A stretch of 64,000 bases of DNA from Gadus chalcogrammus (taxonomy: Eukaryota; Chordata; Actinopteri; Gadiformes; Gadidae): NCBI RefSeq assembly GCF_026213295.1, contig NC_079420.1, positions 19,225,776-19,289,775 of the forward strand, read 5' to 3'. Below are positions 16,940 through 32,447 of the stretch, piece by piece. Made by a program: the position numbers and the translations under genes. Under the pieces are notes generated by a model. The model saw only the letters and a program-made list of their open reading frames with translations. It was not told the origin of the DNA and ran no database searches. How positions within the stretch are numbered: position 1 is the first letter of the stretch; each line of letters opens with the position of its first letter.

Positions 16940-17035
16940 CTATTGGTTCAGGGGCCACACTCTACCGGTAAGGCATCCTGCCTAAACCCTCACTATAAAT
17001 CGCTTTGGATGAAAAGGGTCTGCTAAGTATTAAAT
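16940..17035 (+). mobile_element. Truncated SINE/LINE tail
   Basis: Contains TAAATCGCTTTGGATGAAAA followed by GGGTCTGCTAAGTATTA, close to the 3' tail consensus common to many teleost SINEs. The 5' part is degraded. Confidence 0.55.
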
Positions 17036-17183
17036 AGACTTGCTCCCCTAAACCTACCCATTCCCATGCACCTCCTTGTGTGATCACCTTCTGCCACAAT
17101 TTAATATATTAATTTGGATTATTTCTCCCTGAGCCCAGAGAGCAAAGAGGGAGGACTTTGAGTTCGGTTTGGCTTTGGTTAAA

Positions 17184-17549
17184 ATGCCGTACTGCTCAGC
17201 CAATAAGCAACCAGCCCGGAAAAAGAGAGCGTTAAGGCTGGCTGACGTGCGTGAAAGAAATGTCATCCAGCCAGGCACTCTCACCCATCAGCAGCCCCTT
17301 CTAATGCATGGCCTGAGTGTGGAACAATACAGGGCAGTCTACAACACAATCGTGGAGCCCTCGGCCTCAAAGAAGCGGTCTTCAACACCAGAGAACAAGT
17401 CCACCGTACTGGGGAGAGACTTGAAGTACAAACTGTGGATGGCGGTGGACCGGCCAAAACTGGAGGAGGTCACGGCTGAAGATGGGCGCATCGAGATCAG
17501 AGTGGCGTTCGACCCTCTTCTCCATCGCCCAGACATGCACACAGACTGA
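17184..17549 (+). CDS. Unrecognised 121-residue basic/acidic protein
   Basis: An ATG-initiated frame of 121 codons ends at TGA 17547-17549. The N-terminus is rich in Lys/Arg (MPYCSANKQPARKKRALRLA). The middle holds a predicted helix (MHGLSVEQYRAVYNTIVEP). The C-terminus is mixed and strand-like (RDLKYKLWMAVDRP, then GRIEIRVAFDPLLHR). Codon use and composition look like real coding DNA, and the frame is far longer than its non-repeat neighbours. There is no signal peptide or membrane segment. A pyrimidine tract with CCCAG lies about 45 bp upstream, so this may be the last exon of a spliced gene with the ATG near its start. I do not recognise the family. Confidence 0.6.
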   Translation: MPYCSANKQPARKKRALRLADVRERNVIQPGTLTHQQPLLMHGLSVEQYRAVYNTIVEPSASKKRSSTPENKSTVLGRDLKYKLWMAVDRPKLEEVTAEDGRIEIRVAFDPLLHRPDMHTD

Positions 17550-18131
17550 CTGATTATGTTTGAGGTGCAAACATGTATTGTTTCTTTTTAAATAATCTAG
17601 TGTTGGCAAACCAATCCAAACCCTCTCCGTCAATTGCTTTTCACGGGATAGCCTATAATCACCAATAGATTAAGCACAGCCTTACCCACTGGTCAGGCGT
17701 ATTTATTTGTGTAGTTCTTCAACAGCGTTAAAGCCTAAAGCCAGAACAGACTGTCACAACATAGCACTCTGCCTCTCTTTCAAGAAAGGATTAATACGCT
17801 TTACTGCTTGATTTTAAAGTTAAAATATTAACGCTGAATTCAGGTCAATCTTTTTTGTATTCTTCTGATGGTGGAGCTCTCATCTCGTTGTGGTTCTCTC
17901 TCAACCGCTTCTTTGGTCAATTCCCCGTGACAGCCATTTCCTGCATTCAATGCATTCACGACTTGAAGAATGATTAGGCTACTTAATTGCTGGTAATGAG
18001 TCACAAACCACGTTCTAACATTTTTAGCAGAGAAAAAACTAGACAATAAAAATATTATAAAGGTATGATATTTAAAAGCAGCGTGTCTATTTCCCACAGG
18101 TGAACATTACATTGCAGGTTATACATTGTGG

Positions 18132-18134
<3 letters not shown>
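17550..18134. other. Intergenic stretch
   Basis: No gene seen between the small protein and the GPCR. It probably holds their 3' untranslated regions, which face each other. Confidence 0.5.

Positions 18135-18175
<41 letters not shown>
18135..18175. repeat. (AT)n microsatellite
   Basis: Pure AT run of 41 bp, 14 bp beyond the stop codon of the GPCR. Confidence 0.97.
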
Positions 18176-18177
<2 letters not shown>

Positions 18178-18189
18178 CAGCTATTCGTC

Positions 18190-19170
18190 CTATGTTTTGA
18201 AACTTGTCGTAATTTGCTCACGTCCTTTGTCATTCCTCTTCGAGCAAAGTAATAGTCTGACACGGGACAGGTAGAAAGTTGGTCCGATGTAAATGCCGAA
18301 GTTGGGGAATACCAGGAGAACACACAGGAGTTGACATAGCTCAGGATTCAAATCCCCTTTGAGGTGAGATTGAATGACAGCCAGGAGGGGGACCATCAGC
18401 ACCAGAGGAGCATACGCCAGTAGCGCTGGCACCATCACGGCCAGAACATTTTTCATAGCCCTCCTCTTTAGTGCCCCGTTGGTTGCGGAACCCCCTCCTG
18501 GTCCGCTCTGACGAAGCACACGCACGATGCCCACCAGACAGAGCAGCATGAGCAAGAACAGCAGAGACATGCTGAGGGCCAAGTACACGATCATGGAGTA
18601 CACCCTGTGGAAATAGGCTAGCAGCGCTGCGGCCAGGGTGACGACCCAGGCACAGGCGCACATGGCGGCGCGGTACTCCCACTTCCCTAGCTGCATGTAG
18701 GCCACGGGGCGCGCCACGGCCAGGTAACGCTCCACACACATGAACGTCAACAGCAGCGGGCAGCCCACCAGTTTGAGCATTCTCAGTGCGTCAATCACCG
18801 AGAGGAGCTGCTCGGAGAGTAGGCCTATATAGAGGTTTTCGTAGATTTCTAGCGGTAAACAGAAGCAGGACAGCATGTCCAGGACGGAGAGGTTCAGGGC
18901 GAGCACTTCAGGGTGGGACAGTGGCTTCTTGGGACTCAGCAGAATCCACAACAAACCTGCATTAGCAAGAAGGCCTGTCACAAGAAAAAATGACTTGAGT
19001 CCTACCCACACCATAGTTTCGTTATCTGCGTGACACTGGGTAATTATCCCATCAAGGCTACCCATTGCAAAAATGTGCGCCCAAAAAGACGCTGCTGCGC
19101 CATCGTTACTGGCAACCAGGGATCCATTGCTGTTGGTTGAGGGAGACGATGCTGTGCTGTTGTTTCCCAT
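18190..19170 (-). CDS. Divergent rhodopsin-class GPCR, 326 residues, no intron
   Basis: Seven hydrophobic helices lie at about residues 54-78, 88-107, 122-150, 167-187, 192-216, 240-264 and 277-302. Class A landmarks present are N1.50 in TM1 (LLANAGLL), D2.50 in TM2 (LNLSVLDML) and ERY at the end of TM3 (residues 147-149). The N-terminal tail has three N-glycosylation sequons (N4, N15, N50). Several hallmarks are missing: position 3.25 is Leu, not Cys; the second extracellular loop is only a few residues long and has no Cys; the TM6 CWxP is LAYAP; and TM7 NPxxY is GPTFY. It belongs to the delta-like/orphan part of class A by general look, but I cannot name an orthologue. A CAG acceptor just upstream of the ATG suggests a 5' non-coding exon. 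Confidence 0.85.
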   Translation of the reverse strand: MGNNSTASSPSTNSNGSLVASNDGAAASFWAHIFAMGSLDGIITQCHADNETMVWVGLKSFFLVTGLLANAGLLWILLSPKKPLSHPEVLALNLSVLDMLSCFCLPLEIYENLYIGLLSEQLLSVIDALRMLKLVGCPLLLTFMCVERYLAVARPVAYMQLGKWEYRAAMCACAWVVTLAAALLAYFHRVYSMIVYLALSMSLLFLLMLLCLVGIVRVLRQSGPGGGSATNGALKRRAMKNVLAVMVPALLAYAPLVLMVPLLAVIQSHLKGDLNPELCQLLCVLLVFPNFGIYIGPTFYLSRVRLLLCSKRNDKGREQITTSFKT

Positions 19171-19942
19171 TGCTCAAACTGAAAATCTGGAAATTGCACA
19201 GAGAGATAATGTGTAACTTTAATGCAAATATTCCAGTGACATAGAAGTCTTTACATTGAAGGACAAGGATATGTCCTGCAAGATTGTAAACAAAATAAAC
19301 AATTCTTGATATTGTTTCATTTTCATTTATGAAAAGTGTCCAATGCAAAAAAAGGTCCAGTTAAATGTATTTATTTATTCAAAAGTCAAGAGTTGATTAA
19401 GTGAACTTTTTGTTAAAAAAATAATCGAATACTGAAGGAAGGCAAAGCAATTACTAACCTTAGGAGACCTGGAGTGGGTTGACGATTTAAACTGAAAAAC
19501 ACTGCGATGTGTTCTGGATTTTCTCACTATAATGCGTTTTTTATGGCGAACGAAACCCACCATACCCTCCCATTTTTAGTTTGCATATACCGCGGATGGA
19601 CCACTGGCCTTCAGAGCCATGGCTTTATGTAAACATTGCCCATATGGAAGTTTCCCGCCAGACATTGTTTACTTTGCAATTGTTCCGCAGAAATTAGTGG
19701 GCAAACTCAAATTTGTAACATTTACATATTTTTTCCAGGAAAGTGTCATTCTAATGAAGGATGACACTTTGTCCTTCGAAATAAGTTTGAATATGGTACA
19801 TTTGGTCATCCCTATTTGTATGAATATAATACATAGGATGAATGTGGCAGGCTTGTAGGCCTAGTTAAATATAGTCAAAATGTGTGCATGGTTGGGAGGA
19901 TGAACTTTAAGGAATCCAAAAACAAACAAACTAAGCCGGACT

Positions 19943-20039
<97 letters not shown>

Positions 20040-21181
20040 CTCCTGCGTGTGTGGGGGTTATGCAAACATACACATAGCAGCCGAATGATTGACAGGACTG
20101 GTGGTCAATATCTCCTGGAGCACAATCTTAAAAGGAAAAACATCTAAATCAAAAGTTAGAAGTAAATGAGATGTTTTCTTAATATGAGAGAGTAGAGATT
20201 GTCACTGAACTGACAGCCACTTAACAGCACCCTATCCTGTTCCTCCCTCCCTCACAGGATCAGATGTGAACTGATAAAGTTTCACTAATTGAATCATTAG
20301 CACTTTTTTTTTTACCAGGACCTGTCTGATATTGTAGGCTCTTTGTTAAGTAAAAGCTTCTTCATAGTCAGTGAAAATGTATTTGTTTCAAACAAAATTG
20401 AAGTCTTTTTTTACAAGTCATCAAATCTCAAGCTACAGTGAAAACTAGTGAGAATCATTGAAAACAAGGCTAGTTAAAATATTTTTGATGTTGAAATTAC
20501 GAAAGACATATAGGCCTTCCCTGAAAATACATCTTCATTCACATGAATTTGATCTTGTTGGATCAAAAGAGTACAGAGGAGGATTGACAAAAACACTGTT
20601 AGCGGTTCTAGTTTTGTCATTGACTTACTCATTTTAAGTAAATCGAAACCGAACAGTATAATGCGCATGCGTGTCACAACATTGTTTTGTCAATGAATGG
20701 TTGATAAATAAAATAGAGGGAGCCAGCCCCAGTAGGCCTATCACCATTCCAGGAAAGGATGAGGTCGAGAAACCCGACCGATACATGCAAACTGATGGGT
20801 CGACTTCTAATGACACGCAGACATAGTGAGCATTATAGAGTAAATAACATTGCGCAATAATATCCCAGCGAGGTGATTGCGGTCTGTTGCCTCCAGGGAC
20901 CTATTATAGAAGGTTGTCCTCTCTCCGCGTATCCGCGGCCATATTTGACACGTTTCCGTGAATGGAAAGTGGGCGGAGAGTAAATCACAAACAAACTCCC
21001 TCTTTTATTTATCTATATATTGTGCGGTGCGTTATTCTTCGAGTTACCATTATTCAATACTTAATAGAACCGCCTACAGATGGAGGAGCTATAGTAGGCC
21101 TACTAGTTAACGCAAATAAGTTCGCTCTGCAGAAATACTCGGTTTTCACTATTTGTACATAGTTTGTTTAATATTTCCGAA
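19171..21181. other. Intergenic region between GPCR and hdhd5
   Basis: Holds a (GT)n tract and the divergent promoters of the two flanking genes. No further exon is supported. Confidence 0.5.
19944..20038. repeat. (GT)n microsatellite, 95 bp
   Basis: Pure GT run. Confidence 0.98.
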
Positions 21182-24458
<3,277 letters not shown>

Positions 24459-25375
24459 TATCAGGGCGCAGAATCTCTCTATGTCTGGGAGCCAGCCAGG
24501 CCGGTCAACCCTCCCTTTTACTGCCAACCTGACCTGTGCCCCCTGGCTGCCGCCCCGAGGCCTTGGGTCTTGCTGTTCTTTTAGATGTTTTATGTAGCAC
24601 TCATGTTCTGGTGTATGAGCTTCCTCAGGATGGGAAGCCTGGAGCTGTTGATTCGAGTTTAAAGAAGGTGCAATAGCAACAATGGCCTGCAAATCGTCAA
24701 TATAGGTCAATATAGCTTACCGGTACATGCATTTTCTATTTTGAGAGTCTAAATGTCTATCATGGCAATAAACTTTTCCATTGTTACTTGGACACATCGT
24801 CGTACTTCACGTAGCATTTTATTTTCATTTGAATAAATTGTTGATGGATGTCCTTGCAAAGAAGTGTGTCAATGTGAAAAGTTGGAAAATGGTACATTTG
24901 GGAAACGACAGCCATGCTCATGTTCTTTTTAATATTTAAAATACACGGAAAGGAAAGGAAATGATCTGATTAAATGAAAGTAATGAAATGAACAGATATA
25001 TCATAGCAGTGATACTGTTTCCAAAGCCACTCAAGCAACGTGTTCATCTTGATTTCCCTGAACAAGTTTTTCCCCACAAAAGAATACACATCCACATACA
25101 GTATGTTCATTTAATGTCAATTATAGCGACAAAAGGACCAAATAAAAGCTCTTTTGTTGATAATCTTCAGTATTCCTTATGTCAGTAAAAGCAATCGTTT
25201 CACATACCCTACACCAAATAAATAAATCATTTCAAATCGCATCTCCATCCCCTGCCCACCCACATTCACACATACAGCCCACATTTGCACTTACTCCCTC
25301 CACGGTTCAGAAACGAGCCACTCAACCACACCTCCAGAGACACACTGCGGTCAGGGCCCTGCAGCCTGCGGTCGC
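24459..25375. other. Convergent 3' regions of hdhd5 and rab19
   Basis: No gene seen. It holds the hdhd5 3' untranslated region up to about 24790 and probably the rab19 3' untranslated region on the other strand. Confidence 0.55.
24767..24772 (+). promoter_or_regulatory. Polyadenylation signal of hdhd5
   Basis: AATAAA about 310 bp after the stop codon. Confidence 0.6.
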
Positions 25376-26865
25376 TCAACACCCACACTTCTTCTCCAAA
25401 GAATCGCCTCCCACAACGGCATGCGATGAGGTCCCGCCCAGCCCGAACTGCGGAGTCTCCGGGGACAGCTCGTTCGTGATGGGCATGCCGTTCTGCGCCA
25501 GCAGTTCGCGGGCCATGAGGATGAAGGCGGCGTCTACGTTCTGGGCCGCCTTGGCCGAGGTCTCCAGCGCGGCCAGCACGCCTTTGTCTTCGGCCAGGGT
25601 GCACGCTTCCTCAAACAACACCTGTCTTTCGTCCTGGAGGTCTGACTTGTTACCTGGGAGATAAAGCCAAGTGGGAGACAGAGATGGATTAGAGTGCATC
25701 TCTGGTGAGCAAGTACACACAGTTGGGTTCATGAGATCAACATTTTACTTTTATGTCAGAAGAACAAGATTCACTTTATTATTCCCTGTGGGGTAAATCC
25801 TCCTCTGTATTTAACCCATCCTAACTTGCTAGGAGCAGTGGGCTGCCAGAAACGAACTGCAGTTGTGCTCCTGCTTTGCCTCTATGGGAAGGGCAGGAGT
25901 GTTATCCCGTACGAGATTGAAACATCCCAAAATGTAAGACACCCAATGGGCCTTTTGCTCACCGATGAGTATTACCACCACCCCGGCGGCTCCATAATGT
26001 CTGATCTCATGGATCCAGTGAGGCACAGATTCGAAAGTGGGCCGGCGTGTGATGTCATAGGCTACCAGCGCCCCATGGGCGCTGCGGTAGTAACTCTGGG
26101 TGATGGTGCGGAAACGCTCCTGTCCGGCCGTGTCCCAAACCTGCATCTGAAATGAGAACGAGAACAATGAGACACCTGTTCAACATGCATTGTGATCCTC
26201 CGGTTTGTAAGGAGATGGGGGACATTTTATATATATGAAGGTTTGATTTGAGTTGTGCTTGAATATACATGGTGTTTATTCTTTGTCCACACATCTATCT
26301 TGTAAGTTCTATTTCGTACTGGGTCACTTTAATCGTCGCTTTTCGCTCTTCCTTTTGTCAACTATACTAATCTATTCTTCACACGCCTAGAAACCTAACA
26401 CAGCAGTCGGTGTCTGCTGAAGGTAGCTCTTGGCCGCTCCCCATCCTCAGCTTGCATAGTGAATTTTAATAACTGATCATAGCTGCTAGGCTATTTGCTT
26501 TAAAGGAGTGAAAACCCAGAGGAGAATCAAAAACTACAATATTATTGCTCCTATTACAGCAGATACTCTTCTCTAAAGAAACAACCTAGAAACATAGCAT
26601 CATTGAGGACATGCACGTGTATTCATATGTACATGTGTGCATACCTGTATACACATATAATGTTGCTTACCTTAATCCTTTTGCCATCGATATCTAGAGT
26701 ACGAACAGTGAAGTCCACACCAATGGTATTTTGCTGGTTCTCTGCAAATATTCCAGACTTGAAACTTTGAACCACGCAAGTCTTGCCCACGTCGGAGTCC
26801 CCCACCAGGATGATTTTAAACAGAAAGTCAAAGCTGTCCTCATGGTCCGGCTCTGTGGACTGCAT
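25376..26865 (-). CDS. rab19: Ras-related small GTPase Rab19
   Basis: Three coding exons, complement 26671-26865, 25963-26146 and 25376-25653, join to 218 residues. All five GTPase motifs are intact: GDSDVGKT (22-29), switch I TIGVDF (47-52), DTAGQE (70-75), NKSD and ETSAK. The C-terminus KKCGC carries the double-cysteine prenylation signal. Switch sequences such as [18 protein letters not shown] and [19 protein letters not shown] match RAB19 better than its relative RAB43. Rab19 is a Golgi/cortex Rab reported to help cortical clearing during primary ciliogenesis. The gene is convergent with hdhd5. Intron 2 contains a fish-type dispersed repeat. Confidence 0.94.
25765..25855. repeat. Dispersed teleost repeat fragment in rab19 intron 2
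   Basis: TTTATTATTCCCTGTGGGG, then TTTAACCCATCCTAACTTG and GGAGCAGTGGGCTGCC, is a layout I associate with an abundant fish repeat. Family not assigned. Confidence 0.5.
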
Positions 26866-28789
26866 CGTAGGACGAGATGCACAGAAGAAGACACCAAGAC
26901 TTAAATGCAGGGACCAGGCCTTCTCTGGCCTGAAGCAAAAAATAAATAAAAACTGGTTCTATCTTTGTTGTGTCAATACTAAATATGACTATGTGAACAA
27001 GCCGCAGTCACATCACATCCACCGACAGTGTTTGAATAATAATATTCAAACCTTTCCAATTGTTTGAGTTGAGGCCACCCCATTTGAGGTTGAATCCAAG
27101 CCAGCGAATGTGACAATATACAGTGAATACGCTTCCGTTGACACAGAAATGCATACAAATATTAAATATAAGAACCACAAAAGAAAACCAAAGTTGTTAT
27201 GTCCTGTGTGCAGGGTCCTTGCTCTTGTTAATGTTCCCTGACAGAGAAGCAGATGTCCTTAAATGTCCCTCCTAACGTCCTCTTGACATATTTCCAACTG
27301 TTCAGTTATTCCAAAAAACTGGATCGATTGTCGTCAATCTTCCTTCCATTAACTTTACAAATAGTCCATTGTGTTGATTAACACAGCCGTTTATGGCAGA
27401 AAAAAAAGGTTACTGTGTCCTCTTGCTTCACCTGCCCTCTGTTTCCTTCCAAAAGTAAAATAAGACACGCCTCCCTACCTGTGTGCTTACACTCGATATC
27501 CAACGGCCGGCCCACCTGCACCACTGCATCTTGGAACAGGAAGTTCCAACACAGGGCCCTCCTTAAGGAACAAACGACTGGAGAAGGCACGCTTAAACTG
27601 CAAACGCTTAAAAGGGTTAGAAATGATAGACTCTGTGCAAAGACCATACCCGTGCTGCTGATCTTACATCGTTCCCAATAGTGGTGTTCATCTACAAATG
27701 TTTATTTTGTGAGGTGCGTTGTTGGAGACATTAAAAGTGTTATTTTTACAATGTGCTAGCTAATGCTCCTTCATTCTCCAGACTAGTAACTGTAGGATTG
27801 TATGCTGTTTACTCAGAGTGGTACAAGGCTCACAACGTAGACATCCTTTGATAAACAACTTTAACCACACCTTGTACGCCTGAAGTGCTTGTAACTAAAT
27901 GTAAACATGACGCCTTGGTCTCACCAGCGGTCCTTTGCACTCTAGAGAAAGGTTAAATAAATGACACTCTCTTAAGATCAACCAAGTGGGCGACCATGCA
28001 TGCCATTAATAATATGCATAGCTGTGGACAACGAACTAAGTATCATTTATAAAACTTACAGGCAAATTAACTTACCAGTCAGCCTTCATTGAATGACTTT
28101 GGTTATGGATGTGCACATGGCAAGAAGTAGAACGACACTGAATGTTAGAGACCCCCGCGTCTTGCCCCGCCTTTGCCCACATGCTCTGTTGTGTCGTCAT
28201 CTCAGCCCACAAAAGAACAAGTCACAGCAGGAGACAAAGCCCTGCCTGAGTGTGTGGGCCATGCACTGGGTCTGCCCCATCTCTTTGCTTTGACCCAGAC
28301 GCCAGCTCCCTTCGTTTGTGGGTGAGAGTGGGCGCTGCCAACATAAAGGCTGTGGTTTAAAAGCACGTACATCGAAGTACAAACAGGATTTATTGTCTTA
28401 ATCCAAACGATCAAGTACAACAAAAGTGATTTCATGTGTTTATAAAGTCTATAAAATCTAGACTGGATGTTATCACACATGTCCTATCAGTCAACACACA
28501 TTAACACTTATTATGGAAACAGCATAAAAGCTGTCACACTCCATTATCCAATATACATACAACGCAAATGTCTCAACTAGGCGAAAGTGGAACACACACA
28601 TTTGGAAACCGGTAAATCATTAACAAGGCCTTACAGTGTATACAACCGCTCAAACTATTTAACCTTGACCCAAGAAGGCTTCATTAGAGCTGGTACATTA
28701 TTAACAATCCTCTGGCCACGGTCCCCATGTAGTTGATACTTGATAGGGCGGCCCTGTGCGCTGTAGATTGAGACTGTCTGCATGTCTGT
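26866..28789. other. Intergenic region rab19 - ccdc34
   Basis: No coding exon is supported. It probably contains the rab19 5' untranslated exon and promoter and the 3' untranslated region of ccdc34 (AATAAA on the minus strand at 28389-28394). Confidence 0.5.
28389..28394 (-). promoter_or_regulatory. Polyadenylation signal of ccdc34
   Basis: AATAAA on the minus strand, about 400 bp beyond the ccdc34 stop codon. Confidence 0.45.
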
Positions 28790-30843
28790 CTACCTCTTCT
28801 GCAGCAGCTGTGTCCCACTAGCACCATTTCTTAGCCTTGATCTGGTGGCGCTGGAGCTGAGGCGCTTTGTGGGCTGGCTGTGGGGTCTCCGTTGAGAGGT
28901 GTTCTTGGCGGGAGGCTCTGGCGGTGGGGCGTGTATTGGCTTCCATGGGACTGGGTTGTAGAAGCTGGGAGGGGGGTAGCCTTTGTCATACGGACCTGGA
29001 GGCACAAAATAAAAACACACTTTAGGAAACTGTCCTTGAACAGGCACGTGGGTATTAATGGTAGTAGCCCAATCACAAGCATCAGAACATGCGTTTAATA
29101 AAAAGCACATTGCATAAATGTTCAGGCTAGTACATCTACATCAGGAATGAGTTTGTTTTAAAAAGAACACAGATCACGCTGCGTGCGTGCTCCTAGGAGG
29201 TCAGTCTCACTCTTTGGATGAAATGGTGACTTGGGGTTGGGACTGGCTCTGGTTTTCGCATTAGAAGTGGCCAGCCACTGTTGAAAGCGCTCCTCGGCTG
29301 CCTGTCGCCGCTCTCTCTCCTGCTCCTCTCTCCTGTCAGCCTCCTCCTGCCACAACAACGTTGACATTTCATTACATGAATTGTCAAGATAACAGTGCTG
29401 TGACATCCAGATGCCACATCAAATCATCAGTGACTCAGCTTCAAATGAAGAAGAAGAATAATACAAAACAAATAATGCCCGGGCTCCCCAGACGTGGAGT
29501 AGGTTAAGAAGATGGACGGATGGGTGACAATTGAGGGGGAAAAAAACTAAATGAATTACTTTGTCCTTATTTTGCTTCTGCAGTTTCTCTTGGTTTTTCC
29601 TCCATAGCCACTTTTTGTATTGTTCCTGAGCTCTGCGTTCGATCTCCCTCTCTTTGGCTTTCTCCTTGTCCAGCTTATCCTCCTCAGCGCTTTGCTTCAG
29701 CTCTTTCTCCTGCTTCTCCTGTGGGGAACACAGAACATTTTCGGTGATGACTGCAGAAATGCACTAGATCATCACTATAAGTAAATGTGATACAAAGGCA
29801 AACACTTCAACCCCCTTTGGTTCGGGGGTAGAGTGAGTGTCCTTACCTGCTCTCTCTTTGACCTCAGCCATTCTTGGATCTTCTCCTCCACCACAATTTT
29901 CTTTTGCTCCTGTGCCCTCTCCTGTTGTTCTATTTTCTCCTGCAGTAAGCGTTCCTAATGCAAGAAGGAATGGGAATAATGTCTTTCACTGTCATTTGGA
30001 GCACATTCCCAAACTGTCCGCATGACTAGACAATTTCAAAGTATCGATCAATACATGTTAACTTTGCAGCATAGTCCAACAGCATACACCACAGAAAGAA
30101 AAACATTCTGCAAAACAATAATGAGCGACTTACCTCCTCTGTTTTCTTTTCTAATTGGAGACGGTCTTTTCTAGCTTTGTCCAACAGCCACACCTCCCAG
30201 GCATTGAGCCGAGGCGAGACTGCACTTTCCACAGTTATCTTTCCCTGTGCTTTTGGCAACTCACATCTGAAACATATACAGACACAACAATGAATGACGA
30301 TAATGACAAATGTTATTGCTACAGATGCTGTTCCTGTTGACAAGGCCACTAGTCAGTCACACACAGATTCAAGCATAGCGCTTGGATACTGACCTGTTCT
30401 TTTATAAGCTTAGGGCAAGTGGTTTCCATTTCTATACTACAGCACTTTACACTACTCCAGATGCACATTTTATTAGTGCTTTTTCTTTTTTTTAAAGCTC
30501 AAATGCATTCTACCGAGTCTGACGCTACAATAAAGTGAATTACACTGTGTTGAAAATACCTGACAGGTGAACTGACACGTCTAGGGATTTCCCACTGCGT
30601 GGGTGAGGTATCTGTTCGCTGTGGATGCTCAGTTTCTGAATCCAAGTCTTCATCACTATCAAAGCTGTCATGGTAGATTGGTGAGAGGAGGGAGTACGTA
30701 TCGTCTTCCGATAACACATCCGATCCACTTAAGACCTCCGCAGTATTGGATACGTTGTCTCTTTTGTTTTTGTTCTTTCGAGGGGTTGAACTGAAACCCT
30801 TTGAGGCAGAGGAGGGGGATCTTGGCATCACACCTGCAGACAT
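28790..30843 (-). CDS. ccdc34: Coiled-coil domain-containing protein 34
   Basis: Six coding exons on the minus strand: 30560-30843, 30134-30266, 29847-29954, 29560-29718, 29211-29346 and 28790-28995. They join in frame to 341 residues (human CCDC34: 373). The N-terminal third is Ser/acid-rich. LNAWEVWLLDKARKDRLQLE then opens a long charged coiled coil (about residues 110-285) with repeated KEWL/EWLRSK/KWLWRKN/FQQWL units typical of CCDC34. The C-terminal YPPPSFYNPVPWKPIHAPPP is nearly identical to the mammalian signature. The family acts in sperm flagellum formation and intraflagellar-transport-related processes; loss in men causes malformed, poorly motile sperm. A 5' untranslated exon with donor GTAAGA ends at about 31226. 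Confidence 0.95.
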
Positions 30844-31331
30844 TGCAAGCTGAATATAGCTGCAAACCAATGAACAAAGCAGACATGAATGAAATACATT
30901 AGTTATAACAGTTACTTGCAAAGCTCGAAACGTAAACACCATTGCAGATATGTTTGTTAAATAAAGCACACAGCAGCAAACATAAACTGTTTTAATTGAG
31001 TTAAATGCTATTAAAAACTTAACTTGAACTAATCTTGTATACCATAGCTTTCCTGCGAGGGTAAATAGAATAGACTTAGCATCTTAGCTCCGTTAGCTAG
31101 CACCAAGTTTACCAAACGCGTCTTGAGTTGATCAATGTCGAATGCTTTGAAGCAACATAAAACGCAAATGTGAACATTGCTTTGAAGTCATCTCTTGAAA
31201 AGTCCTCTTTTACATAAGTTCTTACCAATTCACACGTGCAACTTCGGCCCTATAAGACGCGACATAAACAACTGTAAAGTTAGGTCTCCCACAATACAAC
31301 ACGCCCTTACGCGCAAACCGACGCTGGTTCC

Positions 31332-31345
31332 GTTTCCATAGTGAT
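31332..31345. promoter_or_regulatory. X-box-like RFX motif upstream of ccdc34
   Basis: GTTTCCATAGTGAT; its complement ATCACTATGGAAAC resembles the RFX X-box with one arm intact (GGAAAC). It lies about 100 bp upstream of the inferred 5' untranslated exon of ccdc34. The match is imperfect. Confidence 0.4.
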
Positions 31346-31349
31346 AAAA

Positions 31350-32180
31350 AAACGGACTACATCCCGGGGAGTGCGGAGCCCGTGACCTGCTGCAGGCCGG
31401 CTGCACTCGGTAATGGATCGAATGAAAGTGTTTATTTCTTCTGGTCCTTATGTTATTGGCCTCTGAAGCCATTATGTGGCTACCAGATTGTGATGATTCA
31501 AAGTAAAATATGGTCCAACCCGACTGGATATTGGTAATGCCTTGAACAGCCATTAATTGTAATTTTATTTTATTAGTAGACCGCATTTAATGCTTACATT
31601 ATTGTTAACAAAATATGTGTTAACACCTATTAATTCTGATGGTGTATATTCACATACAAATTATATCAAACTGAAAACGTTGGTATAGGACCTAAACATA
31701 CATTTATTTTATTTTTTGCTTTAATTATGCTCAGCAATGACTTCAACAACAATGAGTTTCCCAGAATTTGAATTGCAAATACGTGAATACCATGCCTTGT
31801 ATTGTTATTCAACCATCTGGTATGTATTCCTGGCAAGTTATCCAACAGTTGAACTGTAACAAAAACTTCACATTGTCAACCTAATGAGCAGCACTTCTTC
31901 GAGGTCAAGTCAAAATGAGATGTTAAACTGGAAGATCACTCTCACAAAGTGGTGTAACATATTCTTGGTTAGTGTAATCACATCTGAAGTGGGAGGCCAA
32001 CATTTTGCGTATTATCCCTTTCTTTGGTTAAACAATGTATTTCCAAATATATATAATTTTAGAATTTGTACTAATTGAGTTTAGAATAAAAAGTATAGAA
32101 AATAAAAACCTTGAAGTATGTTGAATTTAATTTATATGGTTTCTAATCACAATACTACTATGCATCTCAAATCATTTTAC
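31350..32180. other. Intergenic ccdc34 - slc15a5
   Basis: AT-rich, no gene seen. An acceptor (TTTTACAG at about 32181) suggests that 32182-32447 is the 5' untranslated leader exon of slc15a5, with a short upstream open frame at 32191-32412. Confidence 0.5.
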
Positions 32181-32447
32181 AGGTATAAATGTGGCCATAG
32201 GTCTAACTCCACACAATAAAGCTACACAAAATGATGACACCTTGAACGTGCTGAACACAGATGGAGGTCTCAGTTCAATTGTCAGCTCCCCTTCCAAAGC
32301 ATTAACAGTCACCTGTGGAATTCCATTCCGGGGTGCCTCAGTCAGTGTGTCATCAGCTAGAGCTCCCGTTCCGATCCCTGTCCGTATTCCACCCACTGAG
32401 CAGAACTCGTAACGGCCAAGCCCAGCGCTCCTCACCACCCAGAGGGC

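Noticed and set aside
32191..32412. 74-codon frame before slc15a5 as a separate gene
   Set aside because: Follows an acceptor and lies in the probable leader exon; the sequence is low complexity and not in frame with the transporter.
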